A stretch of DNA of 64,000 bases from Dryas octopetala (GCA_963921425.1 OY992837.1:4189896-4253895); one strand, 5' to 3'. Shown: positions 49,477 through 61,517, numbered from the stretch's first letter. Translations and numbers: made by a program. The notes: generated from the letters alone by a model not told the origin.

Positions 49477-51546
49477 TTAGCCGACCACCACGGTTGTTGT
49501 TGTGGATAAGTTGACAATGGTGGAATACCCCTCCACCGCCACACTACTATCCAAACCCGCCGCCCATCTTCTGAGCACCCTCAACAACGAAGCCGCTTTC
49601 CTTCTCGCTCTCACCGTTCCTACCCCCATTAACTCCCATATCACCCTCTCAATCCCCGGTATCGACGCCAACTCTGCCACCATCTCCGACCCTCCCTTCC
49701 TACAAATTGTCACCAACGTCGCCGCCGCGCTTTCCCTCGCCCTATCCGACCCTTCCCTCAGCGCCCCACCCAACTTCCTAATCGCCCCATACGCCGCCGT
49801 GATCGCCACCATCCCGCCGCCTCTCACCACCACTTCTAAGATAGTCGCCGCTTCTTCCGGCAACACCTCCATCACTTCTACGGTCATCTCCACCACCCCA
49901 CCCTCAACCAACCTCGCAACGGTCTCCCTTTCTCCCGCCAAATTCAATATCGCCACCAATGCGTCTCTTTTCGAACTCACAGGCCCTTCATTTGCCAACT
50001 CCACCAATCCCTTGATGAGACGTGGCTTCCTCCCCAGTCTCTTTCTGTACGCCTGCACACCCGATAAGCTAAACACCGTAGCCGCCGCGTTCCCTTTTGC
50101 CTCCCACGTGGCACCCAAACGGAGCACCTCGATCACGCCGTTTAAGGCGCCGTCCGTCTCCATGATTCTTGTTTTGTTTGCTTCGAGAATGGAGAGGTTT
50201 AAAATGGTCGTCACGGCATGTACCTGCAGATTCGGGTAGTCCCGACTGACGTCCGAACCTAAGTAGCGTACGAATAGAGGAATGGCTCCAGCTTCGGCAA
50301 TGCAGGCGCGGCAGTCGGAGTCCGTCTTGGCGAGAGTGCGAAGCTCGTACACGAGGGCGGTGGCAGCCTCCATTGACTGAGCCACAGACAGCAACGACAG
50401 TTTACTAACCAAAAACGACGCCGTCATACGCGTGGCTTGTAGAGCCGCCTTGTTCTTTTTGACGGCGTTGACTTTGTCTTTATTCTCCAAAGTCTCAAAA
50501 GGGATTCTCTGCTCACGGCACCACATGGCGATTAGATTTTTCAAAGCACGGTTGGGGATGAGTTCCGTGTGGGCCAGGGTCTGACCTGTCTTGGGACATG
50601 TGTTGTGTCCCGACTCGATCCACAGCTTGATTGACTCTCGATCGTACGTCTGTCCCGTCGCCACCGCCACCGGTTCCCGCATCAGCTCTAAACTAATTGG
50701 ACACCGGAAGTCCACCGGATAAGACAACTCCGACGAAGATTTTCGGCGGGTTAGATCGGAGGTCGGCGTGGAAGCGCCGAAGAGAACGCACTTGGCGTAG
50801 CGAACGAGTCCGACAAGAGCGAGGAGTTGCGATTTGGATTTCTCGTCGGGTTGGTTCTGAAATTCTTCTTGCAGACTCTCGAGCTCTTCTCTGCAACTTG
50901 AAGAATCAGAAATCCCTAATGTAGACAAAATCTGAGAGAGCTTGGAATGGTCGGGAACGATTTCCTTCCTGAGGCTATCGAGCATGGAGTAGACCTCGAG
51001 GCGGAGACCGTCGTCGGTCGGATCCACGAACGCTTCGGCGGTTCGCGAGCACTGCGATCTGAGCAAGACGACGAGCTCCTGGACGTCGTCGGTGAGGCAG
51101 AGGTCCTTGATCGGAAGAATGTCGAGCAGAGTGGAGAGGTCGAGGGTGAGCTCGTGGAAGCTGTTGGCGAGGGATTCGTTCTGGAGGAGAAGCCACATCT
51201 TGCTGCCTTGGGAGGAGTCCTCAATCAGAGCTTGGATCCTCTGCAGGAGGATGTACATTTCTTGGAAGCAGAGAAGGGCGGAGGGGGAGAAGACGGTTAC
51301 GGTTACGGTTACGGTGACGGAGTTTCGAGAGAGGTCTTCGAACATCAAGGTCAGAAGCTTGAACTTGCGAATCATGGAGAGCGAGGTTCGTCGGAGAAGG
51401 AACCGGATGGGTTCCAGAGATGAGATTTCTTGGCAGAGCTGGAGGAGAGACCGGAGGAGGCTCTGATCGGAGAGCTTCGGAGAGATGAAGGCTCCCGCCG
51501 ACGGCCGACGTTTTCTTGGCGGGAATGCTTCTGGAGATATCGCCAT
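49477..51546 (-). CDS. Plant U-box / ARM-repeat E3 ubiquitin ligase (PUB16/17 type)
   Basis: Intronless. I choose the ATG at 51546 (MAISPEAFPPRKRRPSAGAF), giving 689 residues; the frame is open 35 codons further up to MCKFHSNS, but that stretch reads like leader sequence. Residues 25-250 are the U-box N-terminal domain (four-helix type: LLRSLLQLCQEISSLEP, LLQRIQALIEDSSQGS). The U-box is at about 276-350: YPVDFRCPISLELMREPVA, GQTYDRESIKLWIESGHNTCP, LIPNRALKNLIAMWC; E2-contact residues are in place. ARM repeats fill the rest (AGAIPLFVRYLGS, VTTILNLSILEANK, NAAATVFSLSGV, DALVAILNLAG). Such ligases work in immunity, cell death and hormone signalling; the N-terminal sequence resembles what I recall of PUB16. 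A valine-threonine stretch at 76-85 comes from a hexamer repeat. Confidence 0.9.
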   Translation of the reverse strand: MAISPEAFPPRKRRPSAGAFISPKLSDQSLLRSLLQLCQEISSLEPIRFLLRRTSLSMIRKFKLLTLMFEDLSRNSVTVTVTVTVFSPSALLCFQEMYILLQRIQALIEDSSQGSKMWLLLQNESLANSFHELTLDLSTLLDILPIKDLCLTDDVQELVVLLRSQCSRTAEAFVDPTDDGLRLEVYSMLDSLRKEIVPDHSKLSQILSTLGISDSSSCREELESLQEEFQNQPDEKSKSQLLALVGLVRYAKCVLFGASTPTSDLTRRKSSSELSYPVDFRCPISLELMREPVAVATGQTYDRESIKLWIESGHNTCPKTGQTLAHTELIPNRALKNLIAMWCREQRIPFETLENKDKVNAVKKNKAALQATRMTASFLVSKLSLLSVAQSMEAATALVYELRTLAKTDSDCRACIAEAGAIPLFVRYLGSDVSRDYPNLQVHAVTTILNLSILEANKTRIMETDGALNGVIEVLRLGATWEAKGNAAATVFSLSGVQAYRKRLGRKPRLIKGLVELANEGPVSSKRDALVAILNLAGERETVARLVEGGVVEMTVEVMEVLPEEAATILEVVVRGGGMVAITAAYGAIRKLGGALREGSDRARESAAATLVTICRKGGSEMVAELASIPGIERVIWELMGVGTVRARRKAASLLRVLRRWAAGLDSSVAVEGYSTIVNLSTTTTVVVG
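51292..51318. repeat. (GGTTAC)n minisatellite inside the U-box gene
   Basis: About four copies of GGTTAC/GGTGAC in tandem; on the minus strand they code Val-Thr repeats in the N-terminal domain. Confidence 0.85.
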
Positions 51547-54490
51547 CAATGAATGAATTGCCAAAACTGATCGAGAGGCTTTTGTTAATACGAGGAACAA
51601 GGAAGGGGAGGTTAAGCCTTTCAAGGTTGAGTTGGAGTGAAATTTACACAAACAAGGAGATTAGGAGAAGAAGGAAGGTGGGTTTTGGTTCGGTTTTGTA
51701 TTTTATATGGGAAAATGAAAAATGTGAAGGGTCATGGTTTTTGACCGTTAAGTTTTGGGATGATATTGATGCCGTTTTACTAGCACACAACGAAACGTAG
51801 TGCGGCCAATTGGAGCCGTTGGATCAAGTCCACAGGAACCAATTACGACAGATGATCATCAACAAGTTGATGCTGGGTTCATGGTTTTGTGTTTCCAACT
51901 GCCGCCGCCGGCAGTTGTGTAGTATTGGAACGTGTCTCTCTTTTTTTTTTTTACCTATTTTGATTGGAAATTATAAAAAATAAAAATAAAAAAGAGCGAG
52001 AGAGATAGAATTGATTAATAATAAATAGATGAAGTGGAATGCACTTATCGCATTACAAGGCTTACGGTAGGTAGAGAGTTGTTAGTGGACTTGGCTTTCA
52101 TCGTCATCCACATGCCATTTGCCAATCAAAACAATATTTATTCATGCATCATTTCACTGGGTCCTTTTTTTCTTTTTTGAAGATTTAAGTAAAATACATG
52201 GCAGTAGTGCTAGATATACCACATTTTTATACCATAATTTGATACCACCTTATGTGGCAACTTACATGGCATTCATACATTGGATACTAAAAAATGAAAA
52301 GAAAAACCCAAAAAGAAAAAGAAAAACTTTGTCCAATAAAGTAATGACACGTGAGATGGTATAAGAATGTGGTATAAAAAATGTGGTAAGAATAGCATTA
52401 TTCAAATACATGGGGTTGGCAAAATGGACGGGGGGGCCTTTCCTTGTCTCAAACGTCACCAATTTGGTTAAGCAATAATACGTACCTCTCAACACCCATG
52501 ACTTTCAATGAGGCATATGTAACAACCTAATTAACAATGCCCATTACTCCATCTCAGTTCTAACCTTAGATATAATTATATATATATATATGTCCCCAAC
52601 CAATTAGAGGAAAAAACAAATATAAATTTAATATGTGTTCCAAAAATTACAGATATTGATGTAATAGCGCACCCAACTTTTAAGCTGTTGTCTTTATCAA
52701 CCAAATATTGAAAAAGATTTTGAAAACCAGCCTCAGTAAAATCCTCGTAAGTTGTAATTTCTATTATCACAATTCATAAACAGGTAAAATGCATTAATTT
52801 TTGGCATTCAGCATGTGATATATATGTTTATATTATTTTATAGAGTCAAAGAAGCATATATACGCGCTAACACATATTTTGGTATATGTGACTTTCGTTC
52901 TACCTTCTCCATGAATATAATGTTTTCATCTTTTTTGAATTAGTAGTAGTATTGTGTTTCCGGCATCTTATGGTATGAAAATAATTAATACATTAATTAG
53001 ATTAATTGTCTGGTTAGGGTTGGTCCCAACCACTTCATGATTGAACAGGGACACGCGTCACACGCCTGCCTCTAATTAGCTAGATGGAAATGGGGTACGT
53101 ACATTCTCTTTTATGATAACCTTGAGATTAAGTTTAGTATAAACTAAATTATTACAATACCCCAAAATTGAATTATTGAATATGGGGCATATGGGCATGG
53201 GTGATAGTGCAAGCACTGGCAGTACAGCTTTGAATCCATCGACATTCGACAGCACATACATTGCCAACTTTGGTTATTTGCAAGGGCCAGCTGTGTTTGA
53301 TATGTAAAGTAGCTAGGTAGGCACTACATATTCAATCAGAGCCATATATATATAGTTTCTTGGACAATATGCTCACCAAACAAACGAATATGATAAAGAC
53401 TTTGTTTCAAGAAAGAATCAAAACAGAACCAAACTTGGGAATTGGAGAGAAACTGATGGATAACTGGATAAGAGAGTCTATTGATAAGTGGATATGTAGC
53501 GATCTAATCTAATCAATGACCCGATATAAGCTTGAGTTTGCTCGATCAAGAGGTTGATATATATATATATATATATATGTGACCTCTGTTGTCGATCTAT
53601 CAATTAAGACATTGCCTAGACAACTGATCATCCATAATTCGCTTTTGGGGGAGCATGATTTGATGGGTATCTTTCCCTTGGATGTTTGGTTCACATGCCT
53701 TGCTAATTTAATCCATGCATTTTGTATCACATGGGTTCATTATTATCAGCCAAATTTGGTATTCTGTTTGTTACGTGGACCAAAAAAAAGAAAGAAGGAT
53801 GTAACATTGTAACCTAAACGGGCCACCAAGCCACTTCCCCAAGGAGCCAAGCAATTTTCCACTAGGCTTGCAAAGCCCATTGGGCCAGGATATTAATTTA
53901 TTCAACTTGCCCACTATTACTTCAAACCTGAAATCCAACTTCTTCGAATTAGTATAATGCGGTTGGTTTGGGATATTTATATATGTATTCATACTCTATA
54001 GTTAATTCAATCAAATCACAAGTTGCTGCTTGATTATTATAAAGGTTGAATGCACTTTATATTATATATATTAAGGATAGTTACACATTAGTTGGACTAA
54101 GAGTAAGATCTTTCACCAAAAGCCCAAAGATGCCAGAGTAAAGTAAGGCCTAGAACAAAGGTAGAAAAGGCAGACTGGGCCTTGATAGCCTCTGAAGATC
54201 TTAACCCATTACTAGAATCGAAGACCAGTAGCCACAAGAAGATTGTTCACTCCACGTAACCAGCCCAAAGTTGCTTAGTCTAGCCTTCAAAAACTGATTC
54301 AAGCACACCAAGCATACAAGTGGGCCAATTGCTATTCTTATTTGGACTAGGGAGGGTAACGCGTCTAATCTTTTGACAATTCTCGATCTTCCTCCGGCCC
54401 TAAAAAGAAACATGAATAGTATGTCTATATCCAAATGGAAGTACAATATTGAAGAGCGGGATGAGGATGAATATTCACTAATTCTATCTA
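51547..54490. other. U-box 5' flank and intergenic DNA
   Basis: Upstream of the U-box gene. Apart from the MITE at 52202-52403, AT repeats at 52570-52592 and 53558-53578 and a poly(T) run at 51941, I see nothing gene-like. Confidence 0.5.
52202..52403. mobile_element. Mutator-like MITE, 202 bp, with 10-bp target duplication
   Basis: AAATACATGG at 52192-52201 recurs at 52404-52413 on the other side. The left end CAGTAGTGCTAGATATACC faces the reverse of GGTAAGAATAGCATTATTC; further in, CCACATTTTT(T)ATACCA pairs on both sides. Length of the duplication and long imperfect TIRs fit a Mutator-type MITE. A second, truncated copy sits at 13547-13697 in the other orientation. Confidence 0.7.
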
Positions 54491-55525
54491 GAGAAAAATT
54501 CTCAAACATGACACCTATTTTGGGGTCAATTTTATTTTAGGACACCAATTTGAGTTTGTATTAATTTATGACACATATTTAGAATTTGTATTAATGTGGG
54601 ACAATCCGTCAACTCTGTTAAAATTTTCGTCAACTTCGTTAAAAAAAATTAAAAAAACAAAAAAGTTACTATTAAAAATAAATCAAAATATTTAAAACTA
54701 ATTCTATAATTTGTGAAAACTCTCGATCCCATCTCCACCCAACCCCGGTGCTTCTCCTAGCCTCGAACTCACCTTCTCAGCTTCATCCCGTGCACACCCC
54801 CTCATCTCTTCTTTTTCTTCTTCTTCTTCCCTTCACCTCGAGCCCCTCTCTTTTTTCCTTCTCTTCTCCCTCCTTTTTTCTCCAGCAGACACCTCTTCTC
54901 CTCTCCTCCCCTTCGTCGGCCCTCTCCTCTGCTTCCCACCGAAACCCACCCCCTCACTTATTTCTCTGCCTTACTCTTTCTCCCTGCCCATTTCCACTCA
55001 CCCTCTGCCACTAGCACCATCGAAACCTAGACCCCACAAATCTCACATGAAACCCAGAACCCAGAACCCAAAACCCCCGAAACCCAAAACCCACAAACCC
55101 ACCTGAAACCCAGAACCTAAAACCCACTCTCATCTCTTCCCCCTTTCCTCCCCACCCCGATCCCTTTTTTTTTTTTTTTTTTTTTTTTTTGCATTTTCTG
55201 TTTTTTTGTCTTTATGTAATTTTCTATTTTTGTGGGTTTTTAGTTTTAATCTTTTTGAAATGTTAACTTTTTTTAGTTTTAAACTTTTTAATAATTTGTT
55301 TAGTAGTAAGAAATTTTTTTTATAGTTTTTTATTTATTATTTTTTGTTTTTAAAATATAAAATGACCAAATTATTCTTCATTTTAACGGAAATCTTAACA
55401 GAGTTGATTGATTGTCCCACATTAATACAAATCCTAAATATATGTCCTAAACTAGCATAAACCCAAACTGGTGCCCTAAACTAAGATTGACCCCAAAGTA
55501 GTTGTCCTGTTTGAAAATTTTTCCC
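54491..55525. mobile_element. Mutator-like non-autonomous element, 1035 bp
   Basis: TTCTATCTA at 54482-54490 recurs exactly at 55526-55534, a perfect 9-bp target duplication. The left end starts GAGAAAAATTCTCAAACA and the right end read in reverse starts GGGAAAAATTTTCAAACA; the inverted repeats go on for about 150 bp, including TTTGGGGTCAAT, TTTGTATTAATGTGGGACAAT and CAACTCTGTTA. The inside has a CT-rich block (54770-55020), an ACCCAGAA/AACCC repeat block (55030-55130) and a T-run of about 28 at 55168-55190. No transposase frame is visible. Confidence 0.88.
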
Positions 55526-55774
55526 TTCTATCTAATGACACACACACCGGTTTGTCCCGTCTCATCCCTTCGTTGTTGAATGGAATGGACGATAAGAGAA
55601 ACTTAAATATAAAAAATTGTCTCATAAAAGTTTTTCTCATAAATGCTTAATTCAAGAGAAATCCTAGTTACATTTTTCTGTTGTGCTTTTTCTTTGTCTT
55701 TTTTGCTTTTCTTTCTATTTTGTAGTATAGGTTGTATAGCTAATCTCATAATTGAATCCATTCATTTCAATATC

Positions 55775-56121
55775 CAGGGGCGGATCTACAATGAGGTCAC
55801 TTGACCCCATGAACTCAAAAAGGCTGGGCTTGATGAAAAATTTTGACCCCATGAATGAAGCTTGGATCTTGGTTGCAGCCATAGCTGACAGGGGCAAAAT
55901 TGCAGAGCAGGGGCAAGAACTAGAACAGGGGAAAGAACCAGAGTCTATTGTCGTCGCCCGTCGCCCCTTGCTCCCTCGTTGTCGCCGTCGCCCCCTGCTC
56001 CCTCGCCGTCACCCGTCGCCCCCTGCTAGCTGCTGCCTCTGCTGGCAAGTCGCAAGCCTCGCTTCCGCCCCTGCTGGGTTAATCTTGCCCCCATACCAGT
56101 ATATTTCTAGATTCGCCACTG
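55775..56121. mobile_element. hAT-like MITE, 347 bp, with 8-bp target duplication
   Basis: The left end is CAGGGGCGGATCTA and the right end in reverse is CAGTGGCGAATCTAG, the classic short hAT-type terminal repeat. The flanks are TCAATATC (55767-55774) and TCTATATC (56122-56129), an 8-bp duplication with one mismatch, as hAT transposases make. The inside has a GTCGCC/CTGCTCCCTCGCC minisatellite at about 55950-56030. Confidence 0.8.
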
Positions 56122-56336
56122 TCTATATCACCTTTTAAAAATTATTTTTGTAAAATATTATTGAACCAAATAAAAATTTATTTGATAATCTTATTATTGA
56201 CTAACTTTCTGCAGTCTTATTTTCCACTTTCGGTTGTGTTTCAAAAAGATGGAAATAATTCAGAGCGGCTCCCATCATCAATTGCCGCCAATGCCATGCA
56301 ATCCAAGCCGAAAATGACACACTTGTTTTGAATTAA

Positions 56337-56390
56337 CAAACGGGATTGTATTTCATGGCCAAAAAAAAAAAAAAACAAACGGGATTGTAT
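56337..56390 (+). repeat. TGGCC-poly(A) micro-insert with 15-bp direct repeats
   Basis: CAAACGGGATTGTAT at 56337-56351 recurs exactly at 56376-56390. The 24 bases between are TTCATGGCC followed by 15 A. Confidence 0.75.
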
Positions 56391-58773
56391 CCAAGGATAT
56401 ACTTTTAACAATTTTGACCACTAAAAAGTATTAGGGAGTTTTTAATTGAAGATAGCTTGAACTCATTTGAGGGTAAATTCTGACAATATAATTAAAATGT
56501 CAAGAGTGTCTGGTGAGCAATCAAAAGAGGGAACCAATCTCACGTATTCATCCGCAAAAACTGATCGAAAACTGAGTTTTGGAGTGATGTAATGATGTAA
56601 TGATTTCTTCATTGGATAATTATACATATATATATGCACAATAATGTCAATTAAATCTATTGTGTCATTGTAGGCAATTAATTAATTATTAATGGTGTTG
56701 AAATTGTTCATATCTCTTGGTTCACCTCAATGACAATGAACCATTGTCAGCGTCACATGACTCAAAATATATATATATATATATTGTTAATATTTATCCA
56801 TGGTTCTTGTAACCCTAGCATGGTGAGTATGATATATTAATTAAACGTGGCCAGTTTCTTGCTATTAATTATATGATATTAACAATATAACAAAGACTTT
56901 AATTTCAATTTGTCAATGAAAATAAAGACTTGAAATTTTAACACCACAATTTAGCTAATCACTGTATCACACATTTAATTGGCTATATGGACGTATAACC
57001 CCCTAGACAAAGACGTATTTGGCTGATAGCATCTATGAGGAGTTATACATATAGACCAAATAAATAATCTCACATTACATAAATGGCCGTCCACATAATA
57101 TTAAATCAGTTATTTTGTTAAAGTACAATCACACTCGATAGAAAATTTTACGTACATATATAAGATAAAATATAGGGAATATAAGATCTTATATTATTTT
57201 TTGATGTCGATATTTAATTAATACGATGTAAATTTGAGATTTAAGAATAAAAAATATTGTGGTAAAGGATGAAATTTTAAATGTATTTAAATTGAGCATA
57301 TTAATTAATGCATGGTAGGAGGACGGGGGGTTGGATCACGTGAACATCCAACAACATTCTTCAATAATATTTATAAATGAATGAATTATTGGGCATTATC
57401 CGAGATTTTTGTTTGTGAAGTAGATCGTTTTGTGATGCATGAGGCTGATAAGTGACTCATGAGGATCCTCCCTAGCTAGTTCCGATCGAGTACCTTCAAG
57501 TTTGAACTTTCAAGTATGAGAAATTGAGACGGAGACTGACTTCACATTAATTTTTGGGATATATGCAAATTGCATAATAATGCATCAACCACATGGTCCA
57601 TGATATGACTTTTGTCTTGTAATGACTGCAAAATTAAGGCACTCCTCCACATGCCACATGCTTTTCTTTCAATTCAATTCACTTTAATATGGACAAGAAG
57701 CTTGCAAATGCATGTACATATATATAAAGAGGCTTATTAGGTGCGAACGGGCGCCGAGAGCTTGGATTTGGTTTATCGATTTTTATGTTACATTTTAATT
57801 TTAAAATGTTGATAACGCATTTACAAAGATTATTCTATATTCAAAAAAAGTATGATGTGAATTTATCGTTTTATACTTTCTGTTTTAAAAAAATTATACC
57901 AAACTGTCGATGAAATTATCAATAGTTTGATAACATGTTCGGACAGCCGCAGCTAACCCACTTTGTGTATATATATGGAACCACCCATATATATTTGCAT
58001 TTCAATACATATATCACCAATTAATAATATATGTTTCCTGATCAGGCAAGAGAATAGGGATGAGGCGTTGAGATCGATCATTTTTATTGCAAGGAAAATG
58101 TTTATTTTTACATCCATTTTTATTGACGGAGTTTTTTTATTATTTTTATTGTAAAGTTTAATGTATGAATGTTATGTAATTAAATTGAAAAATAATAATT
58201 AAAAAAATAAGCTGGGGCAAATACTATTTTCTATAGATGCCATGTAATTAAGTTCAATATCATTTTTACACATGTGATAATTGGAATTTATGCATGGAAT
58301 AAAGACATAAGAAACATGCAATGGATTTTTCGTGGTTGGATCACTTTATGATAAAGGTAAAAGCAGTGCCACTAATTTGAGTGGCTGGGATAAGAACACA
58401 TTTATCTTGTGGTTGATTGCGCCATGGTGTGTGGCACATTGTGGGCAAGCTTTGTAGGCTGCCCTAATCAGTGTGGGTCCAGACCTAATTAAGATTGGAG
58501 TGGGTGCAGTTAGATGTAAGCTACCAGCATTCACACCACAGCGAGTCAGCGACTCACCCAACCCAGCTCCCTAAGTCCCTGATGCATGTGGCTGGTCCAC
58601 TTAATTGTACCCAGGTCACCGGCCTGCATGGCTTTGATTATCATTCATATATGGACCAATGTTTCTTTTGATCAAATGGAAGATGGGTTTTAAGCAATTA
58701 CTGGTGGTGCCTATCATGCATTTTTGTAATAATTCACTAATTACATATCATATTGATTAATAAAAAAGAATAT

Positions 58774-58775
<2 letters not shown>

Positions 58776-58817
<42 letters not shown>
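58776..58817. repeat. (CT)n microsatellite
   Basis: About 21 uninterrupted CT units in intergenic DNA. Confidence 0.95.
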
Positions 58818-58821
<4 letters not shown>

Positions 58822-59873
58822 TTGCGATATGAATGAATCTCAAAAAAAAAAAAAGCAAAAGGAATAAAAGTTCTCCCACCTCTTTCGAAATAAAGGATAT
58901 GACAATCTGACGTTAATTAGGATTTAGGAATCAAGGTAAGGCCACAAGCTTGTAATTAAATACTTTATGCCTACATGTTTTATATGTTTGTGGGACGAAT
59001 TAAGAAAGCGACGACTAATTTAGCCAACAAACTATTGAAATGATCGATATGACATATGCATTATGCATCCTATGCGTAAATTAATTAATGTATAATACTG
59101 CATGTATAACTGATTGTTTAATTAATTAGTACGCGTTTAGTGTTTAGTGTTTACACACATTGCTCATGAAAGTCATAAACTTGTAAAGAAGGAATTTTGA
59201 TTGTTGACGAGGAAACCCTCACGCCTTCTTCGCAGCATCTATTGTTGAAAATGGATAACCGATGAGCTAATTGTGATTTGTGAAAATTCTCTTCCTTAAT
59301 TTTTTTATTTCCTTCTTTTCTCTCTTCTCTCTCTAACTTTCTCACCATCCAAACACTCTGGTTCTACATCAAAACCATGAATATTGTCAGATATATATTA
59401 CATCGATTTTGTTTGCTTCTTTTAACATGTGCAAAGCACACAATGAAATAGAATTGTGGCCAAACTACAAGGAATAAAACAAAATTATAAGAATGAAAAG
59501 TATAATTTAATTAACAATTATTGATGGTTCTTACGTCCTTGTAAAGACAGAACATTTTGTGTTGAAAACTCGAGAAAATTGGAAGTAAAAGATAATTTAA
59601 GGAGGATGTGAAAACAAATTAAACACCAGTGACTGATCTATTTCTTTTTGTTGGTCAACACATCTATTTGAACTATTTGTAAAATGAAATTTCCAGGTTT
59701 GCCCGAAAAAAGAAGATGGACACTTTACGTAAACCTGGGCGGAACATTCTCTTGGATTGTCCGCCATTGGATAAGGTCGAGATACCGTACACCATACTGT
59801 ACGCGATCCAAACCCCCCCGCGTAAAGTAGTTGAATAAGACAACATGGCCCAATTGTTGTAAAAGAAACTTCA

Positions 59874-59881
59874 ACACGTGG
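59874..59881. promoter_or_regulatory. ABRE / G-box upstream of the CIPK gene
   Basis: ACACGTGG with the palindromic core CACGTG, about 345 bp before the CIPK ATG. Such elements bind bZIP and bHLH factors and often give abscisic-acid or light response. Its role here is inferred. Confidence 0.45.
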
Positions 59882-60224
59882 GTGGCCACAATTGGATTTC
59901 ACGTCTGAAACAGAGCAGTACAAACAACGTGTCATCGCCTGGGTAGACTCGAGCACCAACTGCTTTAAATTGTTCGAAAGGTCCAACAATTTCAGTTTCA
60001 CATGCAAAACACACTTTTTAATTTGTTTCTTTTTCTCTCTCTCTCTCAAATCTCTCTGTTTCTGTGTCTTTGGTCCTTTGGATTCAACAAACTCACCGAA
60101 CCTATTGGCACTCAAAACTCGAACAAATTCAGTTGCAACTTTTGTCCGAACCGGCCGGGGATTCGGTAATGCGAGTTGTTGATATTATTTTGAGCAATTT
60201 TTCTTAGGTTTTTGGGATCATTCG

Positions 60225-61517
60225 ATGCCGGAGATCGAGGTCGTCGCCGACGCCGTCGACGGCTCCGGTGAGGGCATCTTGTTCGGAAAATACGAGCTCG
60301 GGAAGTTCCTCGGGCGCGGCGCCTTCGCCAAAGTGTACCACGCGCGCGACGTCCACACCGGGAAGAGCGTGGCGATTAAAGCCGTGAACAAGCAGAAGGT
60401 GCTGAAAGGTGGCTTTACGGCGAACGTTAAGAGAGAAATCTCTATCATGCGCCGGTTGCATCATCCGCACATCGTGAAGCTCTACGAGGTCTTGGCCACC
60501 AAGACCAAGATCTACTTCATCATGGAGTTCGCAAAAGGTGGCGAGCTCTTCGGCAAGGTCTCCAAGGGCCGCTTCAGCGAGAATCTCAGCCGTCGGTACT
60601 TTCAGCAGTTGATCTCCGCCGTCGGATACTGCCATTCACGCGGCGTCTACCACCGCGATTTGAAGCCCGAGAATCTATTGCTCGACGAGAATTGGAATCT
60701 TAAAGTTTCGGATTTCGGACTCAGCGCCGTGACGGAGCAGATCCCATCCGACGGCCTCCTCCACACGCTGTGCGGGACCCCCGCCTACGTGGCCCCCGAG
60801 ATTCTCGCGAAGCGTGGATACGACGGCGCCAAGGTCGACATTTGGTCCTGCGGCATCGTGCTCTTCGTTCTCAACGCCGGTTATTTACCGTTCAACGACC
60901 CGAATCTCATGGTGTTGTACCGGAAAATTTACAAGGGGGAGTTTCGGTTCCCGAGATGGACTTCCCCCGATCTGAAACGGTTGATTTCGCGCCTTCTGGA
61001 CATGAACACCGAGACGCGGATCACCGTCGATCAGATCCTCGAGGACCCGTGGTTTAAAAAAGGGTATAAGGAGACTAAGTTACAGTTCGAGGACTTCGAT
61101 TTGAAAGAATTCGGGGACCGCGACAACGACACGTCGTTGAATGCTTTCGATTTGATTTCGTTCTCCCCCGGGTTTGATATATCCGGTTTGTTCAATGAGC
61201 CCGAAATCTCGGACTGCGGGGAGCGGTTCATTTCGGCCGAGACGCCGGAGAGGATCATTGAGAAGGTGGAGGAGGTGGCGAAGGCGGAGAACGTAACGGT
61301 AATGGAGAAGAAGAGTTGGGGGGCCAAATTGGCGGGGCAGGATGGTAATTTCGTGGTGGTGATAGGTATTTACCGGTTAACGGATAAGTTGGTAGTTGTC
61401 GAGTTGAATAAGAGGGAAAGAGAAGCTGAAAGTAGTCAGCATATTTGGAAAGATAAACTGAGGCCGCAGCTCGGATGTCTGGTATACCAACCGGAAGAGC
61501 CGGTCTCCGGTGACTGA
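60225..61517 (+). CDS. CIPK: CBL-interacting protein kinase (CIPK, SnRK3), CIPK11/14-like
   Basis: Intronless, GC-rich, 430 residues. Kinase domain from about residue 21: [19 protein letters not shown], lysine in [32 protein letters not shown], and activation loop [18 protein letters not shown]. The NAF/FISL motif ([19 protein letters not shown]) at about 304-322 binds calcium sensors of the CBL family and blocks the kinase when free; a phosphatase-interaction-type region follows ([20 protein letters not shown]). The start MPEIE and the intronless structure fit the CIPK4/5/7/11/14 clade. CIPKs with CBLs control ion transporters such as H+-ATPase, K+ and NO3- channels in response to Ca2+. The exact orthologue is not fixed from sequence alone. 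Confidence 0.93.
   Translation: MPEIEVVADAVDGSGEGILFGKYELGKFLGRGAFAKVYHARDVHTGKSVAIKAVNKQKVLKGGFTANVKREISIMRRLHHPHIVKLYEVLATKTKIYFIMEFAKGGELFGKVSKGRFSENLSRRYFQQLISAVGYCHSRGVYHRDLKPENLLLDENWNLKVSDFGLSAVTEQIPSDGLLHTLCGTPAYVAPEILAKRGYDGAKVDIWSCGIVLFVLNAGYLPFNDPNLMVLYRKIYKGEFRFPRWTSPDLKRLISRLLDMNTETRITVDQILEDPWFKKGYKETKLQFEDFDLKEFGDRDNDTSLNAFDLISFSPGFDISGLFNEPEISDCGERFISAETPERIIEKVEEVAKAENVTVMEKKSWGAKLAGQDGNFVVVIGIYRLTDKLVVVELNKREREAESSQHIWKDKLRPQLGCLVYQPEEPVSGD

Larger units (their letters stand above)
55526..60224. other. Intergenic with hAT-like MITE, upstream of CIPK
   Basis: Contains the hAT-like element at 55775-56121, a TGGCC-poly(A) micro-insert at 56337-56390, a CT microsatellite at 58776-58817 and AT repeats. 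No gene seen. The last 350 bp is the CIPK promoter and leader, with CT-rich sequence at 60030-60056. Confidence 0.55.

Noticed and set aside
49502-50239. 245-codon open frame on the plus strand
   Set aside because: It is the antisense of the ARM-repeat part of the U-box gene; its Ser/Thr/Pro/Ala-rich composition comes from the complementary strand and no domain is visible.
54748-55014. 88-codon Ser/Leu/Pro-rich frame
   Set aside because: It is the CT-rich interior of the Mutator-like element and low-complexity sequence.
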